Below, piece by piece: positions 1 to 21,354 of a DNA stretch of 64,000 nt. Both the position numbers and the translations under genes were made by a program. Origin of the DNA: Euglena gracilis (taxonomy: Eukaryota; Euglenida; Euglenophyceae; Euglenales); contig CP154955.1 in assembly GCA_039621445.1 (NCBI GenBank), forward strand, positions 33,153,417-33,217,416. The letters run 5' to 3'. Within the stretch, counting starts at the first letter, position 1. Each line of letters starts with the position of its first letter. A model generated the notes under the pieces. The model worked only from the letters and a program-made list of their open reading frames with translations. It made no database searches and was not told where the DNA came from.

Positions 1-358
1 ACCACCGCGACAGTCGTATGTTGGAGGTCGCGCGCACTGAAAGCGGCAAAGCCCACTACGGAGGTCTCTCGCCAAGAGGGCTGGCGAAAGGTGTTCCGGG
101 ATGCAGGGGGCGGAGAGCCAGAGCTCTGCCACTGGACGGCAGCCTCGGACGCCAGGGACGGGGGCCCCCTGCCCCGTTCGGGGAGTGCCATTTGGCCGGG
201 AACCGTTGCCAGCAAGATTCCAAGGCATTCCGACCCATCATCCGATATTATATATTATATCACATATGGATATAGATATTTATATATAGATAGATAGATA
301 GATATAAATAGATAGATAGATATGTATATAGATTTATAGATATACAGATATAGAGAGG

Positions 359-402
<44 letters not shown>

Positions 403-671
403 TTGATAGCATATTACATATATATGACATATATGTCGATATTATATATAATATTAAATGTAGATATTTATAGATATATATAGATATATATCTATATCTA
501 TATTTATATATCAATATTATATAATACATTATGTATAGATAGATATATATATATACATATATCGATATTATATATTCCGAGCGAGGCCAAACGCCGGGGG
601 ATTGCCCCCCCCCAGCCACCCCGGGCTTGGGCCTTCCATCCCTGCATCCCTGGGCGGGGGCCGGCCCGGCC
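1..671. other. Downstream flank of the ankyrin gene, no gene seen
   Basis: Bases 1-240 are GC-rich without a convincing exon on either strand. About 240-575 is AT-rich and includes the microsatellite listed separately. The 3' UTR and polyadenylation site of the ankyrin gene must lie here, but no signal was recognised. Confidence 0.5.
240..575. repeat. AT-rich TA/GATA tract with a (GA)n core
   Basis: Degenerate ATAG/TATA repeat interrupted at about 354-401 by (GA)n. It lies within 300 bp of the ankyrin stop codon. Confidence 0.9.
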
Positions 672-10040
<9,369 letters not shown>

Positions 10041-12268
10041 TTTGCGCGGTGTGAAGTGTTCGAGAACTGCCAGATCAGGTCAGAAACACCCCCAATTATG
10101 GGGCCAGGGCAGTAGGCATCTGGATGGTGGCACGTTAGTGTGAGTGTGGGGGGGGGGGGTTGCTGGCAGCTGAAAGGGCTGGTGTCAGGACCGTGCTAGA
10201 GGATTGGGTTTCAGGAAAACAGTGTGCATTGCTCAGTGGCTCAAATGGAGTGTGCGTTGAATCTGGCCCGTCTCAGTTCGAAAACTGGGTCATTTGGGGC
10301 CGTCGGGGAGGATGACGCACAAAACGAGCATTCTTGTTGGGTGAAGCAGCCAGAATATTCAGTCAGGGGCAATGTGAGAACTGCATGCCAAAAGGCCCCT
10401 CCCTCATTTGCATTTCTGCTTTTAGCGGCCTCCAGCGTGGTGGAGGATGCGTATTTTGAACCCTCGAAACACTGTTCTAGTCACCATTTAGGGCAGGGTT
10501 TATTGGCTTGAACACAAACCCCAAAGCACCCCATGTCGAAACTAGCATACGTCTTCCAGACCTATCGGTTTTGATTGATTGTGAACAGTCCTCCAACAGC
10601 ATCAATTCAATCAGGTGTCAGCTAAAATGAGAAAAAATAATGAAAAAAAAGTATGAGCACGTTGCCTTAAAAATAAAATTTCAGAAATGGAGGATTTGAC
10701 GCCTTTTTGGATTGGATGTGCAATCCCCTCGCCTTATGCAACCGCCATCGGCGCAAAAAAAGACACTTTGCAGCACAAGGAGTACAGTAATTATTGTTAA
10801 GAGTTCTAAAAATTATCAGACATTGACATTGTTGGGCAGTTAATTTTGAAACTGGGGTGTCTAAAAATCTTGAAATCAAAAAACCTCCGAAGGATTGTAC
10901 CCGGAATAATTTGGCAGGGGTCCACCCCGCACCACGCCAGAGCATACATGTCTTCAAGGACCCAGCTTGATTGCTGGGCTGGGGCTAGAAATTTGGGCTG
11001 GCTTGAAATTTGGGCTGGCTAGCCCGCCCTGCCCCAGGGGGGGGGGCTAGACCCGTCTGAGCCGGGCCGGGCTGGGCTGAAATCGGACAACTGCCCAGAA
11101 AATGACCTACAAAACACAGTTTTGAAAAAAATGAGTATCTGGCAACCCCAAAAACTCCCAAAAAAATCCCAAAAAACACCGTTTTTGGCTGGACCCTCCA
11201 AAAAGGGGCTGGGCAAGCAGGGCTAGCAGCACCCCTGGGGGGGGGGGGGGGGCTGGCCCAAAATCGGGGCCGGCTGTAGCTGCCCCAGGAGGGGAGTTCT
11301 GCAAAGCCTTAAAGAGATGTATGCACCACAAGCAACCCACTCAAAAAAAAAACTGCACGTGGGGTATAATTAGGGCCTTTTGCCGTGAAATTTGCGACAT
11401 GGTTGCAAGCAGCAGATCCTCTGTGAGCGCGCCCAGCAGAACAGCGGATTCTAGAACGCAACATGAAAATATGAGAAAACGAAACATTGAAGGTTTCCCA
11501 CAGTGGCATTCCTGCAGTGTTGGCTGGTTTTGCACATGGCTCCCACTGGCCACTGCAATGGCGGCTCATGGCACCCCTGGACCAGTCAAAATCAGGAACA
11601 ACCAATTAAAAGCCAAATACCCCCCACTAATGGTCATAATATTTGCAACAAACTTTAAGGAAAACCCTGATCAACCAGGGACGAGGCAAAATGATGAAGA
11701 ATTCGAAAACAAGCTTTCAAAAAAAAAGTGGAAGTAAAAATCAAACATCTTCAAATTTAATAGAAAAGGAGACTAATTTAAGAAGCACGCACACCGGCTG
11801 TTAGCAGCAAAAACTTATCATCAAAGAAAAGTCACCGTGTGAGTTTCTCGCAGACCAAAAAAAAACCCCATTCCCTGGCTTTGCTTGTGGTGATGACCAC
11901 AAATTTCAGGGAAAGCGCTGGGGTTTACCATCGTATAGGTCCTGTGGAGCACCCACCGCAATCCCAAAAGGAGAGTGTTCGGTTTCGACCCCAGCGTTGC
12001 CTTCAACCCTCCATCCCTCGAGGCAAAAGCTTATGAGCTTCTGCAGGGCAACGTTGAACGGATGGACACTCAGCACCACACCGTGCTTTGTGAAGACGAA
12101 CATCGACAGAATCATGAACGTTGCATGGAGGTGGTTGGTCAGAGTCAGATGACAAACAAGAGAGGGAAGAAGAGGGAAAGGGAAAGGCTGAGGCTGGTGT
12201 GGGGAAAAGGACAACAGTTGGATTTCGTGCCAGTCGACTGTGCTGCAGTGGGCCCTGTGGGGGGGGGG
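10041..12268. other. Intergenic region between the ankyrin and RLY-motif genes
   Basis: No convincing exon was found. It contains the dispersed element at 10973-11290 and otherwise unstructured sequence of moderate GC. The 5' end and any trans-splice acceptor of the ankyrin gene lie at its left edge; GCAG at 10020-10023 and GGCAG near 10070 are candidates. Confidence 0.5.
10973..11290. repeat. Dispersed GGCTGG element, copy 1
   Basis: Shares a block with 18650-18860: GGGCTGG repeats and a G run, then AAAATGACCTACAAAACACAG, AAAAATGAGTATCT, CAACCCCAAAAAC. Divergence between the copies is substantial. Confidence 0.7.
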
Positions 12269-15200
12269 TCAACCGCTGGTGTACTTGCGCAGCAGCTCCT
12301 CGCGATGCTGCTGCTTCCGCTCCGCGTCGGCACCATGCAACCTCGACGGATCGGACAGTATCTCAAGTACTCAACTTTTCTGAAAAAGTCAGTAACATTT
12401 TTGAGACCCCCCCCGTCCTATGGGTCCCACGGGACGACCATGGGTCGGGGGTTGGGCGGGGGGATCATCAGGAAAGTGTTCCGGAATGGCCATGAAAAAG
12501 CTGTGAAATCCTCCACAGCTGATGATACACCCTTGGGGGAGATCAACGGTCTCCCCGCCCACCATTGATGGGTTGTTCAGGATTCCAGTTCTTCCAGTGC
12601 AGCCCTGGGTGTCGGCCAGTGCGTCAAAGGGTTGCCTGATCCGCATTGTACAGCCGTTGGACGCAGTCCTCCGCCTCCTGGGGGGACCGCCGGACGGCCG
12701 TTTGCCTGCCAGGGGGTGGAAAGCGTCGGGATTGGCCGCGGTTGGAACCTTCCGGTCATACCACAGTTGATCGGAACTGCAGAGGACAGAGCCCCACAGC
12801 GGTCGGTCGCCTTCTGATTGGCGACGCATGCGCCCGCCCCCTGTGGCTCCGGCTGGACCGGGCAGCCGGGCCCAACCGGGGTCAGCGACCCGACTCCCAC
12901 GCCAACCCCCAACTCAGGCAGGCAGCGCGGATCCGGTGGGCGAGGGCGACTGCGGGCTAACGTTCAGCCACGAAAGTTGCGCTGGGGGTCCTGCGTGCCT
13001 CCCATTGCCGGCCAGACCCCCCCACACTGGCGACCAGAGGCCCCCTCCCCTCCCCACCCAACACACCGGTCGGGGGCATATTTGTGGGTCAGCTTCGCCA
13101 TCAGGGTCACATCCTCCTGCGCCGGCTTGTAGAGAAGGTTGTTGACGAGGGCCTGGGGGGGGGGGACATTCTAAACAGGATTTCTCGGGTATAGGTGGGA
13201 TTAGGATTAGGATTAGAAGTGCCCCACATGCCTGCAATGCCCAAGGTCGACAGGGCCGCAATAGCCCTGCCTCCAAGGGGCCTACCCGGGGCCCAGACAG
13301 TGAAGAGTGTGGTACAGGATGGTGGCCTGTGCTGTGGGCAGGGCGGTGGGGATACACAAGGGTGGAGGGGTTCGGTAAGGCGCTGAAAATGATTTCCCCA
13401 ACTGTCCCGATTGTTACATTGTCAAGCTGTGACGACGTGTTAGCTGCAGGGGGGAGGGTGGGGATGGGCAGCATGCTGGAACACGGGTGACGGGGCTGGT
13501 TTCATTGGCGGGGACGGGAAAGCCGCAGGGGGCCAAGAGGTGCTCCAAGGTTGATGTTCGTCGAGGGCCAGGGTGTGAACATCGAGAGGACGACGGCCAC
13601 AGTGGACCGAGGGAACATCGAGAGGACGACGGCCGCGGTGGACCGAGAGCGGGGGGGGGGGGGGGTGGGGCAGCCAGGATGGTGGCGGTTGCAGCCACAG
13701 GGGGGACAAAGAAGCCCGGGGCCAGGCATGGCTGTCCTGCAGAGGGCTGGGTCTGAAGTGAGGTGTCCGGAGTGGCAGGTGGGGGGTGTGTCCACCTCAT
13801 CCCAGGAGGTACACAGTTAGCCGTACCCCCCGGGCGGAGTGGGGGCCGTTTCTCCCCTACGCCATGGAGAGGCTGGGTTCCGCTGGGGTCCCGGATGTAG
13901 GGGTTGGGTATTGGGGGGACCTCATTCGATGGGGGGGGGGGGACGGTCGGCTGTCTGGCTGGACCACGTGGGGCTGGAAACCAACCCCGACAAAACACCA
14001 GAATTGAGCTGGGTGCCCCTGTTTTCAAACCAGTGCCTTTCTCCAGCCGGCAGGCTGGACCTCCGGGGGTCCCTAAGAAAACCTGAGAAACCTTCACGGA
14101 GGGACTGAGGTGGACTGGACTAATGGACTGAGGGTGGACTGGCCGGGTTCTGTCCCCGTGGATAGGCAAAAATGGGTGAAACGACAAATCCGCTTCGTAG
14201 AGAAGAAAGAAATTTCAAAAGCTTCTGGTTACAACTGAAAAGGCCAGCGTCTTGGCATCCCACCAAAGAAATGCCCAATATGTTGTGCCGAAATGCGCAT
14301 TTGCACGTGCACGCGCGCGCACACACACACACACACGCACACACATGCACACATACACATAACACACACACACACACACTGAGGACTCGCTTTCACACAG
14401 CCATTGACACCTGTCCACCCCACACCTGCTCCGCAGCCTTGGAAGGCAGCTTCCTTTGCCTCAGCGGCGGGACGGCAGCCTGCATGGCGACCTCCTCCCG
14501 GCGGTAGAACTCGTCGGCCTTCTGCCACCGCTGGTGGTACAGGCGGCTGATCATCGCCGCCTCCTGCGCCTGCGGCAGGAACCGAGGTGGGGAGCAGCCT
14601 GGAATGAATTCACTCGCCCCCCCCCCCAGAAGTGACTTGTGCCTTCCCAGGAACTGAAGACACTTTGGGTGATACACCACACCCAGGCTTCTTTTTACCA
14701 ACCCCAGGAGGTGGCTTGTGCTACGGGGTGCCTGCCCATATACCAGGCGCACCCCCTGGGGGGTCGGTTTTGGGCCTGCCAATTTCTCCTTGAAAAGGAA
14801 ATTTTGGTTCCCCAAGGCCTTCGGTACAATAGCATCTCCCACCCCAAAACCCAATCTCCCGGAGGGGGGTGAACTTCCTTAAAAAAAAAGAAAATAGATA
14901 GAAAACGTCGTTTTTGGCTCCAATCGGCCCATTCCGCGCTGCAAAATGACCGCTCGCCGCGGCCGTTTTCGGCCGTCTCGACCTCCGCCGCCCTTCGCCT
15001 GTTTGTTGTGAAGGATCGCAGACGCCGAGACCCCTTTTCCACCGCGGCCGGGGTGAAGAAACCTGCCCACAGACAACCTCTGTTGCAAGTCAGCTGCTGT
15101 CCTTTAATTCCCAAAAATTATTAAAGACTTATCGGTTTGGGCAAATTATTTTAGTCAAAAAGGCTGGTAGGGCCACCTGGGAGGTGGGAAGCCCCCCCCA

Positions 15201-18200
15201 CCTCACCACCAACCACTTTTAAAGAAAGAACTGCTCTTGGTGCGGTGTGGGCGGATCAGCCTTGAACGGCCCAGGCCCAGAACGTGCTCATCGCATATCA
15301 CAGAAGCCCGTGCCACACTTCAAAAACTATTCCCTCCGCCTAGACCATTCCCCATTCAACACATTGTGGCACACCACCATCTCCTTCCATCCCCCCCACA
15401 CCCACCCACACACACACACGCACACACACACACACATACACCCACAACACACACACGCGCGCGCGCACACACACACACCCCAGCAACACACCTTGGGTAG
15501 CGGGTGGGTGTGCAGCAAGGGGGGCAGGTGAGGGCCCGCATCGCCAGCATCAGCGGGCCGGGGGGGCGGGTGGTACATCCGCTCCCGGGCGTCGTCCCGC
15601 ACCCCCGGCCGCGACTTCTCCGCCGGCGGCGCTTCCGGGGTCTCCGCTCGCACCGCAGCCACCTGGGGCAGCAGCGGGGTGCCAAGCGTTGCCTTTGTAC
15701 TAGTGGCTTGAGCGCCTACGGGAGGGCGAGGACAGAGCACACGCGAACGATGGTGGCATACACCTCATTCTCGCCCCCTCCCTGCGTGCAAACGACTTTG
15801 CACTGCCCGGAAAAAACCCAATGTCAGCGTTAAAAGAAGAAAAATGTCGACTTTTAAAAAAAAGAATTTTGAATATGATGACAGCACCTGATGCAAATTA
15901 TTTTAGTCAAAAAGGCTGGTAGGGCCACCTGGGAGGTGGGAAGCCCCCCCCCCACCTCACCACCAACCACCATAGAACTTTTGGAAAGATTTTTTAACAG
16001 AATCTCCAAAAGTGCCGACAATTGTTTTCTCAGAAAAATCGCCCCTGAAAAATGGGAGAGGTGGGTTTGAACAGCTTTTTGTAACCAGGAGGGGGGTCTG
16101 ACACAGGTTTCCAAACTCGTTCAGCCCTGGTGTGAGGGGGGGGAGGGAAGAGAGCAGAAATTTCAAAAATTACGGGGGAAAAACATTGCGGGAAATTGCA
16201 AAACTGTGGAAACTGCAGGGGAATAGATATCAGGAGAGTGCACATTACTGCAAGAGGGTACGCACAAAAAATTCACCAGTGGGTTCCCAAATTACAAAAA
16301 CGTGTTTTGGGGACTGAAAATTTTTTTAAAAAAGAATGACAGTTCAAAAACACACACAATGTTGAAGAACATGGAACTTGTTAGGCGAAAAAATCCAAAA
16401 ATGAAAAGCCTTTGAGGAAAAGCTGAGTGAAAATTTTGGTCCAAAATGCAGGAATTTTCCAAGTTGGAATCATTCCCAGCTTCAGAACTTCAAAGAAACA
16501 CAAACCACCAATTTAGCCAAAATTAAAGAAAATCACAGCAAAAAAAGTGCTTGAGTCCTCCTTGCACACCATTCAAGGAATGGCCATCATTGCATCTTTC
16601 ATGTTAATTCAATGCCGAGAAAAAGATTTGGGAAAGAAAAAACACTGCGGGAAAGTGGTGGAAATTCTGGGAAGTTGTGGAATTGCGGAATAATTGCAGA
16701 CAGCATTAACCCCCTGCCTGTGGCCTGGAGGCGAACAAGAAAAGGGGGTGGGTCTGTTCTGGCGGGTTCCAAACAACCAACCTCCCCCCCCCCCCCCCCC
16801 GGAAACTGCCTCCAGCAAAGGACCACAGGACAGTTTCTTGGGGGGGAGGTCTGAATCGAAGGGAAAAAATGACACTTCCCCACCCACCGGCCGATACAAA
16901 AAGGGAGGGGAGGGCCCTCGCCTTGTGGTTCGGCCGCTGGCAGGGCATCCGCCGCTCCTCCGCCGGTGGCTGCTGGGCTGCCGCCATCGCCCGCCGCTCC
17001 TCCCCGGTAGGCGGGGGGGGGGGGGGGGGCTCACGGACGGCTGCCCAAAACAGGAGGTTGCCCGTTTCATGTGGAGTGCCCCCGCACCCACCTGTGTCCA
17101 AAAAAAGCAAACGTTGGGGGTGGGGGTAAACAGCAAACTCTTTTCTGGGGAACTGTTGGGTTTGGAGTCTCCCAACAACAGGCGATCCTTGGTGTGCCGC
17201 ATCGGGGCCAGAGAACTTTCCCCGCACAAAAGAGGGGGGCTGGGCTCCGATAGGCGCAACTGAGGTAGTTAAATGGGCAAGGTGTCCTTGTTGTGGCCTC
17301 CAGCAAGAGGTGTGATCTGTCCATGGTATTGAAAGCATTTGAGAAGTCACGCTATAGAAGTGGGGTTCGGCCACGCTCAGCCCCCCCAGTCCCCCCGCCT
17401 GGCCGAGGGCGTCGGGGGTGGGCCGGGGCGGCGGGGGCCGGCGCCGCCGGGGCTTCGGGGCGGCGGCGATGGGCGGCGCGGCCTCCCCGAAGAGCAGTGC
17501 ACCGGCCCGGGCCATGATGGCGTGCAGGGCCGCCTCGTCCGCCGGCCTGGGCCGGGGGGGGGGGGGGGGTGGTCGCTGTTGGAGAGGACCGGGGATGAGA
17601 CCCAGTGGTCCGCCTGCCGGCGCGGAGGCCGGCTTCGCCAACCGGCGGCCCGGACGGGGCCCAAGTGACTGCCACTTGGGGGCTCGCCGATGACCCCTCG
17701 GGTCGCCGCCATACAGCGCCACTCCCTCCGTGGCGGGCCAGCTCAGCCAGGGTCCAGGGCAGCGGGCGCGACACACCGGAAGTGGTCCAGGCGGGACGCG
17801 GGACCGGTTTGGCGGCTCAGGGGGTCGTGGGCGCGGTGGGTCCTGTTGGGGCGGGTTGATGGGCACCGATGCCACCGCGGATAGACACCTGCGCTGCGGA
17901 CTTTGGAGCCAATCAGACGAAATGCCCAAATGCAGCCCAATGTCCCAGTTGGGCGGACGCAGGCAAAAATGGGCAAAGAATTGGCGTTTTGAAGGGTTTT
18001 CTGTTTGAAGGGAGTGTGTTTGTTTGTGTGTCGCAAAATAATTCGCCGAAAATAGAGGGAAACCCACCCAACCCCTCGGGGGGGGGGGGGGGCAGCCTCA
18101 CCCCCACCACCAGGTAACCAAACGAAAGAATATCCGTCCCAGGAACAGCGCTGCCACACGGACAGCGCTTGAAGATGTCCTTTCCTGTCCTGTGGCTTGG

Positions 18201-18991
18201 TCTGCGGCCGTGGCTGTGTTTAATAAGGTACCAAACTTCCCAGTGCTGCGGAAAGTACTTCCCTCTGGACCGGCACAGCCACAACCACCTGTACACAAAT
18301 ACCTTTCCAGCGCACCAGCATCCAGGGGGGCTGCGGGGTCCTCCAAGGATCTCTCGGGCGGCACCCACGGCGGCCGGGTGGATGGCACGACGCCGCCCGC
18401 TGTGTCGGACCTGAACGGAATGGAAGCACAGAAACGACGCCACCGCCCACACATATTTGTCCCGCACACGCACGCCCCCAGACACCAAAGCATCCACTCA
18501 ATAACGGTGCGACTCGGAGCGACTCGGCACAAAAAAAAGCTGTCGCTATGCGTAGCTCAATTCACAAGGTACAATCCGTTTTTGCACATCCACATCCACA
18601 TCCATACATTCACAATAACAGCAACATCGTGAACAAGGACCGGGGGGGTTACTGGGCCAGGGCTGGAAATTTGGGCTTGCAGAGTTTGGCCCGCCCCACC
18701 CCTGGGGGGGGGGGGGGCTGGACCCCAGCTGGGCATGAGCTGGGCTGAAAATGGGCAAGGGCCTAAAAATGACCTGCAAAACACAGGGCCGAAAAAATGA
18801 GCATCTCACAACCCCAAAAACACATCCCCAAAACGCCATTTTGGCCACTTTTGAAAAAGTTTTGGCAGCGAGAAAGCAAAAAAGGGGCTGCGGCTGGGCC
18901 AAAAAAAAAATGGAGCTGGCTGCAGCAACCCCCCGCCCGAAACCCACGCACAGGCACCACCACGCCGGCACCCACACCCACACGCAGGCAT

Positions 18992-19031
<40 letters not shown>

Positions 19032-19195
19032 ACATACGCACACATACACACACACAGAGAGACATGCACACACACACATACACACACACACGCACACGTC
19101 GGCGCTGCCTGCATGCTGCGGGCGACCGTGGTGGGGGCCGGGTGTTGTGGGCACAGGTCGTCATCGTCCAGGACGAACGTCGGCCCGCTGGCCAT
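12269..19195 (-). CDS. Helical protein with repeated RLY/RMY motifs, kinetoplastid flagellar-protein-like
   Basis: Exons in transcript order: 19098-19195, 18303-18410, 17399-17546, 16922-16999, 15492-15662, 14426-14569, 13078-13152, 12636-12677, 12269-12361 (TGA at 12269-12271). These total 957 nt, or 318 residues, and all splice phases agree. The charged C-terminal half repeats a motif around Leu/Met-Tyr: [80 protein letters not shown] remember similar xRLY repeats in conserved flagellar or cytoskeletal proteins of trypanosomatids, so a cytoskeletal role is a guess. The N-terminal third is Pro/Ala-rich. Several junctions are GC-AG (after 16922, 17399, 13078, 12636). ATG at 19193-19195 directly follows an AG with an upstream C-rich tract, so it is either the start after a trans-splice acceptor or an internal methionine with unseen upstream exons. 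Confidence 0.65.
14313..14383. repeat. (CA)n microsatellite
   Basis: CA/CG dinucleotide array in an intron of the RLY-motif gene, about 40 bp from exon 14426-14569 on its donor side. Confidence 0.9.
15146..15213. repeat. Direct repeat, left copy
   Basis: A block of about 68 bp starting AAATTATTTTAGTC and ending CACCACCAACC. It is nearly identical to 15897-15969 in the same orientation; the pair brackets exon 15492-15662. Confidence 0.85.
15404..15480. repeat. (CA)n microsatellite
   Basis: CA repeat with a short CG block, 12 bp from the donor end of exon 15492-15662. Confidence 0.9.
15897..15969. repeat. Direct repeat, right copy
   Basis: Second copy of the block at 15146-15213, about 750 bp away, differing mainly in the length of a C run. 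Confidence 0.85.
18650..18860. repeat. Dispersed GGCTGG element, copy 2
   Basis: Same order of blocks as 10973-11290: GGGCTGG, G run, AAAATGACCTGCAAAACACAG, AAAAAATGAGCATCTC, CAACCCCAAAAAC. It lies in an intron of the RLY-motif gene. Confidence 0.7.
18982..19097. repeat. (CA)n microsatellite that forms an intron 5' end
   Basis: On the minus strand this is (TG)n. The first exon of the RLY-motif gene ends at 19098 and its GT donor is the first unit of the array (GAC then GTGTGCGTGTG). Confidence 0.8.
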
Positions 19196-19729
19196 CTCAC
19201 GCACCGCAGGCCGCCGGGGGGGCGGGGGGTGGGGAAGTGGGCATGGCCCAGGGGGTTGGGAGAACGGCCTGTGAGGGAGGGGCAGGCAGGACACGTTGGG
19301 ACAGGCGGCTGGGGCACAACCACGCTGGCCAACACGATGGGGTGCTTCCTGTTTGTTGAAGGTCCTGTTGAAGTGTCCAGAGGGGGGGGGGGCATGGAGT
19401 ATGCTTCCTACCCCACTTGGCAGAAAGGGGACCGCATCGGGAGTGACTTTCGGTCGTCCACCGTCCACTCCCGGGAAGGGGATGGCACACCCGAAGGGTG
19501 GGAGGGCGGTTCGACCCAGCAGGCGCTGAAGGCGAGGAGTGCACGGAAATGAACCCCCATTGCCTTCTCTCCCGTTTAAGGACCGACACCACAGTGAGAA
19601 CAACGTCCCTGCTAACAAGTGCACGTTCTCATTCTAGAGACGTCGGTTCGGACCAGCGCTCGCTTCCTACCCTGCCCCCCACGTCGAACGGCCAGCAACG
19701 GAGATTGTTTAGAGCCCTGGGGAGGGCGG

Positions 19730-19970
19730 TCTGGACCCACCCACCCAACCTTTGGGGGGGGGGGGTGGTTCGAGGGGACCCACTGTTGGAGGGTCAACTT
19801 TGGGGTCCAAAAAAATTTCTGCGCAATGCACTGAAAACAGAAGAGAACCCCACCTCCGGTGGGGAACCCACTCGGCCCAACTCTCCCCCCCCCCCGGGAC
19901 TCCCGGGACTCGGCCGGGACCAACCCACCCACCCCCCCCCCGGGTTACGAAACTTAAAAAATCTCTGACC
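19730..19970. repeat. Dispersed 230-bp element, copy 1
   Basis: Shares the ordered blocks GACCCACCCACCCA, GGGTCAACTTTGGGGTCCA, CTCGGCC and TTACGAAACTT with 58370-58582. A shorter related stretch is at about 51955-52040. Confidence 0.75.
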
Positions 19971-20041
19971 GGTAACCTCTGTCCTCCGACTGGGGGGGGG
20001 GGGGGGGCTGGGACACAGAGGGGCAGGGGGAGGGTTATGGT

Positions 20042-20194
20042 AGGAGGCTCTAGAGCCTCCTCAACGTAGTTTGAGGTTGTTCAAGGAGGCTCTAGAGCAT
20101 CCTCAGACGACTTTCCAGAAGGCTCGAGGAGGCTCGAGAGCCTCTTGAACCTCGTTCGCGGTCGTTCGAAGAGGCTCGAGCCTCCTCCTAAGGT
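20042..20194. repeat. GGAGGCTC foldback repeat
   Basis: Starts near GGTTATGGTAGGAGGCTC and ends CTCCTCCTAAGGTTACC, with internal GAGGCTCTAGAGCCTC palindromes and GTTCGAGGTCGTTCG-like spacers. It is the shortest compact member of the family at 41721-44421. Confidence 0.75.
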
Positions 20195-21059
20195 TACCCC
20201 GGGGGGGGGGGGCAGGGATATACCACAGATGCCTTGAAAGACCCTTCTTTTTTGCATCACCGGCCCAACTTCTTCCATTTCTGACAACAAACTGGTGATG
20301 GACCTTTTGTCTGTGGAGGCAAACTATCAGTGCGAACAAACAAAAATGAGCAAGGCACACTTATTGGGGAGATCATTAAACAAGGTCGATGCTTTTGTTG
20401 CAGTTGTTTCCATACCTGTTGGAGAATTTCGAGAAGGGACAATAACCACTGTGTCCGGTCAGCTCCCATTCAATTACCCCCAAGGAAATGAATCCGAACC
20501 GTCCAAACCACCAACAAAATCAGATTATCCCCCAAAATGACCACAGCGGCAGGACAAGTGGTGGAATAGCGAAGGGGAGTCCGAGGGGGAATGGGCAGCC
20601 GCGAGGGAAGCGTCCGTCGCGGCTATTCTCCTCTGGCTCCGGGCCTCCTCCAGGGGGGGGGGGGAGGCCAGCGTTGGACAACGGGCGCCTGTGGGACGCG
20701 CACGACGGCGGCGGGCAGGGTACAGGGGCCGGAGCCAGGGGGCAGTGGGACAGTGGGGGACAGTGGGGACCAGCCCCGGGGGAACGTGGGGGCAAGGCGG
20801 TGGCGGTGTTGGCTGGGGAAGTTCACATCCCCCCCAACCAATCCAGCATCCCGAAAGGAAGCGTCGCAGCGAACGTTTTACGCCCCCACGGCTGTAGATT
20901 TTGGAGCATTCCCCAACAGTTTGCATTCCAGTTTGCGACATTGGGGAGTCTGTGTGCGCGGTGATGTGAGCGGTGCGAGGCGTGGTGCGGCGGAACCATG
21001 TGCACACCAGTCGGATGCCACCAAGCAGCTTGGATAATGCAGGGTAACGTGGAGTCCTG

Positions 21060-21330
21060 GAAGTGTTTGGTGTGTTATGTTATTTTTTGGCTATTTTGCC
21101 ACTTTTGGCTACTTTGGCCACTTTTGGTCAGTTGTTGTTCTGGATTTTTCTGGATATTTTTGGCCCTTTTGGACATTCTTGGATAACCTTTGGCCATATT
21201 TAGACACTTTCTGTAATTTTTGACACATTTGGCCATTTTGGCTGCTATTGGCAGCTCTTTCCCATTTTTTTGGCCATTTCTGAACATTTTTGGCAACCGT
21301 TGGCCATTCTTGGACCATACCATTGCTTGG
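21060..21330. repeat. TTTTGGCCA-type degenerate tandem repeat
   Basis: A series of TTTTGGCCACTTTTGG and TTTTTGGACATTC-like units. The reverse-complement type occurs at 25020-25390. Confidence 0.8.
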
Positions 21331-21354
21331 CGACCCTGGAGGGGGGGGGGGTCA

